A stretch of DNA of 64,000 nt from NCBI GenBank assembly GCA_029891345.1, contig CM056995.1:79919895-79983894 (forward strand). Direction: 5' to 3'. Shown piece after piece: positions 59,190-64,000 of this stretch (position 1 is its first letter; each line of letters starts with the position of its first letter). The notes beneath the pieces are model-generated. The model was not told the DNA's origin. It worked only from the letters and a program-made list of their open reading frames with translations, and searched no databases. The stretch is from Dryococelus australis (lineage: Eukaryota; Arthropoda; Insecta; Phasmatodea; Phasmatidae). A program made the translations under genes and the position numbers.

Positions 59190-60703
59190 GCCCTAGTTTT
59201 GTACAGCTAGATCAAATGGGTATGCAACTGTGAAATCTAGGTGAGTTTTCGACCGTGGGTCAAGTGGCAAAGATAGTCACCTCTCCAACCTGGCTATTCT
59301 CCAGCGGGTTTGGAGTAAGGGATGGTTAAAGACACTTGATTCCACATGTAGAGAAAGTGTTCATAAGGTTTTTGGTTGCTCCCGAAGATTTACCAGCAAG
59401 ATAACCAATATATTTTACCGGCAGATGTCGGTTTGCCTCTTAAAATGTGGTGTAATTGCCTTGGTGACTTTAACATGCGCAACTGTCTCTACCCTGATAT
59501 AAAAGTGAGCTCTTTGAATTACCACTTAAACATCTAAAGAACTGGGGTCACCAAAACTAGAGCGAGTAGGAATACCAATCATATAAATTTCATATAAATC
59601 ATACGTTTTATTAAACATAAAATTATGAACACATTACTCCTCTCTCGCTCTTGAATTAAAATATAAAATATAAAATATTTTATAATAATTAGAATTACGT
59701 TAACCTAGGTGAAGGCAACCTGGAAAACAGTAATTTGTAAATGTATAAAATTCAGGTGAATGAAAATTAATTAAAAGAAAATTAGCTGAAATTAATTATC
59801 CCTATTTGTTTGGAAGAGACCTAGTTAACAACAAAGATTTCTTTACCAGAAGGGCAGAGAAGGATGGCTTGGCTAGGGCCTTAAGGGTTTCCCAGAAGGG
59901 GACGTCGTTGCAGTGGCCTACTGTTACGTGGGAGGTACAGGGGTAGGAAGAGAATGAGGAGTGGTTAAGGACAATGTCTATAGGACCCTCCGATAGGCTA
60001 AAGACGGTCCTCTGGAATTGCTAGCAGAGGTTACCAAAGTGAAAGGCAGTGATCCTCCAGAGCTGCTGGAGTCATCAATGGCCACTGGTTCTTCCGCGGT
60101 CATCAGCGCAGGTGAGAGACTCGACCCTTGACTAACACCCTCAGCATTCGCAGCGGTTAGGGGTGTACCAGACTGCCCTTAGACCAGTGCTGGAACTTCT
60201 TATATACTAAATTTTCCAGTTTGGTGACTCTTAGAAGGGTGCAGGTGGATTCATCCCCGCTCCTAGGGGGTTGGGAGCTCTGACGTCACACATGGGTTCC
60301 TGGATCCTTATCTGAGAGGCGCTTGGTGCGAAGGCGATGACATCTTGCCCTCATGCGCTCGGAGAGGTTGTGACTCTCCGCTGGGTGGCCTGCTACCCTT
60401 CAGAAGTTCAAAGTTTAAATATCGCGGCTGTCCTACGGGAGCGTCAAATTTGAAATTGGCACTCTTCGGAGAGGGGTGTTTACAGGACGACTTCTAGACA
60501 AGATGCGGCAAACAATAAAAGCTGAGATCACGTGGTTGAAGGTTACTTTGAGGCTCTCTCAACTTTGGGTAGACCACATATCTTGCTCCATTACTGTTTT
60601 AATTCCGAAGAGATTTGCCCATTGGGTGAATTTGGCTCAAAATGGGGCAAAGTATTTTGACAGTTGTGTGCTTCCTGGAAGCCCAGGAATGTGTCATGCG
60701 TCA
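59190..60703 (-). repeat. Long terminal direct repeat, upstream copy
   Basis: About 1.5 kb, collinear with 50,400-52,031 from end to end by eye, with many substitutions. The outer edge at 60,703 falls at the same motif as the edges at 52,031 and 25,459. Confidence 0.75.
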
Positions 60704-61745
60704 ACTTATTTTATCAATCTTTGCGCACTCTATGATTGCTACGCATAAACTATTACATGAGATATATTTTTCATATATTTTACTAGTATTTATTTGTTAG
60801 TTCAGTATATCAAAATGCAAAGAAAGTAATCACATATCAAATGGAAACACTTTTTACAATGTGAGGAATTAAGATCAAAGAGTTTAATATATTTTTCTTG
60901 CAGAAATTTAGTAAGATATCGTGAATATACAACATAATCTATTTGTCAGAATGATAGTAACATATTAATATTAACATCTATTGTTGAAAGTGAAGAGGAC
61001 TTTGGTATTTTTTAACTATATATAACCACTTTTCGAAACATTTCTTCTCCTTTCTGTTTTTTTTCACGTAAGAATTAACTTCAATCACAAGAAAATCTGC
61101 CATTTTACAAACATGTTAAAGTGAACAGCGAGCCAAAACCACCTCCCAAACCAGACCGTAAACTAAGGTTCATAACGGGCAAGGTAAGGCGATCGGACTG
61201 CTTAGTGAATAGCTCCTGTAAAACCTAAGGTCTGTAGCATGGCTGTTGACCCTACCCAGGGTGTTATGGTCACCTTGAAAAGTTAGTGAATAGACCCCCA
61301 GGAGAGGAAAAGAATGCAGAACTTATCCATACATGGTGCTGAATAACAACTGATGGCATTCATTCAAGTTGGTATAAATATTTCCTAGCATAATGAAAAT
61401 AATGATCTAGTGGAAAACTGATGCGTCTTTTCCAGCCCAAATAGTGAAGTTGAAAAGCATTCCAACATTGTGTTGGAAATCGGGACATACCTTAATAAGA
61501 AAACATCCATGATGATTCTCAGTCATTGCTTTTCATGAGTTAAACACTAGCTTGTGTTTGTCAGCAGCTGTTTTAATGGTACAGTTAATACTCTTTTTAA
61601 GGGAATATTTAATTTTCTTTTTGTTTTTTGCAAGGGAACATGTTTTTCAGTATTTCGGTTTTGGCAATTTTAGTATGTGTAGTTCCATGAGTAGTAGTAG
61701 TTGTTGTTGTTTTTTTTTTTTTTATTAAAAAAAAACATAGTTTGA
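60704..61745. other. Intron-like sequence, nothing recognised
   Basis: AT-rich apart from a more GC-rich patch at about 61,125-61,310 that is repeat-like but unidentified. Confidence 0.5.
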
Positions 61746-61965
61746 ATTTACTTTGAGTGAATGTGAGTGAAGAGATTTGGGCGGCTCTTAACAGCGAGGT
61801 CTTGAAAGACGATGAGGGTGACTGAAGTGAATTTGGAGGGACGGGGGAAACAGGAAATCCTAGAGAAAACCCGTCGACCAACGGCATCGTCCGGTACGAT
61901 TCCCATATGTGAAAATCCGGTGACCTTGCCGAGGATTGAACCCGGTTTACCTTGGTGGGAGAATT
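61746..61965 (-). mobile_element. tRNA-derived SINE, 5' truncated copy
   Basis: On the minus strand it reads a B box, GGGTTCAATCC, the body, and the same TAAGAGCCGCCCAAAT tail as the SINE at 47,693. The A-box half is missing. An 8-bp direct repeat, TAGTTTGA, flanks it (61738-61745 and 61966-61973). An A-rich and (CAA)n-like stretch lies beyond its 3' end. Confidence 0.87.
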
Positions 61966-61973
61966 TAGTTTGA

Positions 61974-64000
61974 GGATCGGTGATAAGGGCTGTTTAGATG
62001 TTAGATAGTGTTCTTTCTTTTTGAGTACTTTGTGGAAACACAGTTTATTATTTTTTCAGCGTAGTTTGGCTCACATACAAAAATTAGTTGCAATGGGGTT
62101 TGCACCAGTGTCCGAAGGCACTCTTCGTAGTGCGTGATGTTATTATTAGGTAGTGATCAGAAGTCGCGATAACAGTACCACTGCATGATGCCCTTATTTG
62201 GATATGTTCATTAGACAACGGTTAGTGGTGTGGGGGGAGAAAAATCTGTGGCATTATTAGCCATGAGCATCTACTACCAACTTGTAGTACACAATTGATA
62301 GTCATAGAGTGTACATGCAGTAAATTGGCCGGATGTGGGATTGCGGTTGCCACATTTGTAAATGACGAACTGCTATTTAGCTGAATTAATAATATATTCT
62401 GCGGTGTAAAGTGCATGAACTGAATAAATTCTGAGGAAAGTTTTTAACTTTTCATTTGTGTTTTATAATGGCACCGTTATTTATGAAATTTTCTCATACT
62501 TCTACCTTGTGAGTGAACCAAGCTCTTGTTTCTGACAGCGCAACATTATATTGCTAAAATACTTTTTTATTAGTTAGTTTCATTCTCTATCGTAGTAGAG
62601 CATCACTGTTCGATAATATTTTTTGAACAATTGGTTTTCACAAAAGGTTAACAGAAATTTAAGCAGAAGTGTACAAAGTGAGAGATGCTAATGATTCTAT
62701 TATATAGGGTTGTGTTAATATTACTTTTTTTCTCACAGAATGGAAACAAAAAATATTTTATGAATTTTTGTGAAACTGAACTAAAATGAAAACTAATTTA
62801 ATGAGACATCAGTATTAATAAAAGTTTTATAAATTTCATAAAATTTTAGCAAGTTATTCATTATAACAAATTTGTTACAAAAATATAGAATATGTTGTAT
62901 TTACCACAGGAGTTCTTGCCTACATTTAAATTCACATTTTATGTAGTTATTTTAGTTATAAAATAATGAAAACAAACAAGATGATTTACATACAAAACTT
63001 TCCTTTGCTCGTGCATTATATGGACATTTATTAAATGGATGAATATTAATCAAAATTAAGTAGGTCTATTTTTGTTTCATTATAACTTTCAGTTATCAAA
63101 TTTCTTACTGAAACAAAGTAAAGATTTTTTTTTATATACAAAATATCTGCACAACCATACCATTATATTTACATAACCTCTTTGGTACATTAAACCCTTT
63201 ACATTATTTTATTCAAGTAATATAGGGTAAATTTAATGTTTTGTGGGAGACTGTTTTGTAAGATTTTATGAGTATTGTGTATTTTATTTGTTTTTAAAAT
63301 GTTCTTCGCACATTATTTTGTATTTCTATTACACTTTATTAAGTAGTTTGCCCAGCCCTGGCTGCAAGTTGGTACAGTTCTTGTGCACTTTTCGCTGCCA
63401 CATAATGCACTACAAGGTGCTGCCTTCAGATGCTAGCACTACCTTTCCTGTAGACACTACAGTGTCTTTGAGAATCACCAAAATTTAATGAGTTATGGGT
63501 AGTGAATCAGTTTTACAATTGTAATTATTATTGAAAAATGGTTAATATTTTTTGTAAGTTATTTTAGGTTTGTCTTTTTCAGTGAGTGTTTGATTTTTTT
63601 TTTATTTCTAGATTGTTTTCTACAGTATATTTACTTCTAGTTGAGGCTATCCAGCAAGTGTGTTAGGTGTTGTGGCTTTTCTCCACAGTTACCATCACCC
63701 TAACTCACCACAATACCTGTTTATCACCATTTATAGTATTGGTTGCTTTTATGCAAGGCTGCAGTGTGAGAGCTGACCCAACCTTACAAAATAACCCACT
63801 CTCTGGCAGAATACCTTGCACCTTCCTAACTTTATTAGAAATTCGTGGTGCCCAGACCATCTTGGGGTACGGCTGACCAAGGAAGCATTTTTATAACAGA
63901 AACAAAATCAAAAAAATAAATTTTGGTCGAATTTGGAAAACAAAATTACACATTGGAATTTAAAAGTTTAGGCCAGGAAAAAACTAGGCAAAAACCAATG
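61974..64000. other. AT-rich sequence, nothing recognised
   Basis: No exon, repeat family or RNA gene could be supported. A slightly GC-richer patch at 63,350-63,440 is discussed among the rejected items. Confidence 0.5.

Larger units (their letters stand above)
50400..60703 (-). mobile_element. LTR-retrotransposon fossil (Gypsy-like), about 10 kb
   Basis: Two long same-direction repeats (50,400-52,031 and 59,190-60,703) bound a region whose minus strand carries gag-like and protease-like remnants. The first repeat lies downstream and the second upstream in the element's own orientation. No reverse transcriptase or integrase was recognised, and the AT-rich part near 52.0-54.8 kb may be a later replacement. 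The element is broken in many places. LTR divergence is visibly high, so it is old. Confidence 0.65.
49052..64000 (+). other. RRP4 intron 2 or later introns, no further exon found
   Basis: The frame and donor at 49,051 demand a phase-0 exon coding the second half of the S1 domain and the KH domain. None was recognised on the plus strand up to 64,000. The stretch is occupied by LINE, LTR-element and SINE insertions. Confidence 0.6.

Noticed and set aside
63350-63440. Possible exon or relic of RRP4 (short peptides resembling the segment after the S1 domain, such as VGTVLVH and LP-xx-AS).
   Set aside because: The resemblances are short, fall in different frames, and lack convincing splice sites. 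A functional RRP4 exon would be intact and highly conserved, so chance similarity is more likely.

Overview
This is eukaryotic, almost certainly insect, nuclear DNA. It is AT-rich, has very long introns, and carries two recognisable housekeeping genes plus a dense, nested load of transposable elements. I cannot fix the species. Intron size and repeat mix suggest a large-genome, hemimetabolous-type insect, but that is inference.

Host genes. (1) The casein kinase II beta subunit gene lies on the minus strand. Its five coding exons are at 40,932-41,003, 36,657-36,759, 28,891-29,082, 18,087-18,276 and 12,848-12,956. All splice sites are GT-AG, all phases agree, and the product is 221 aa. A noncoding first exon is inferred near 46,585-46,640 and a 3' UTR is inferred down to about 11,180. 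(2) The exosome RNA-binding subunit RRP4 (EXOSC2) begins on the plus strand at 46,879. Its first two coding exons (46,879-47,003 and 48,814-49,051) encode residues 1-121. The remaining exons were not found and probably lie beyond the window. The two genes are head to head with starts only about 240-300 bp apart, so they probably share a bidirectional promoter. A third, unproven gene candidate is a 121-codon signal-peptide-like ORF (25,693-26,058, minus) inside a CK2-beta intron, with AATAAA overlapping its stop.

Layout. 1-11,180 is intergenic: a LINE fragment (1,868-2,940), a TIR element (4,123-6,959) with a Helitron nested inside it (5,130-6,336), a hAT element with a BED-finger remnant (7,153-9,021) and a GC-rich LTR-element-like block (9,540-10,960). 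11,180-46,640 is the CK2-beta locus. Its introns hold a palindromic Tc1/mariner derivative, a second hAT, paired RTE-like repeats (one split by a hAT MITE with an exact 8-bp target duplication), a Penelope-like fragment, several LTR-element fossils, a TA-type MITE, a Mutator-like fold-back element with a 9-bp target duplication, and another LINE copy. 46,879-64,000 is the RRP4 locus. Its introns carry a LINE fragment, a tRNA-derived SINE with perfect 9-bp flanking repeats, an R1-like LINE fragment, a roughly 10-kb LTR-retrotransposon fossil with 1.5-kb direct repeats, and a second SINE copy.

No rRNA, functional tRNA, CRISPR or operon structure was seen. No new molecular system could be demonstrated. 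The most notable points are the divergent CK2-beta/RRP4 pair, the intronic secreted-protein-like ORF, and the nested or palindromic transposon structures.
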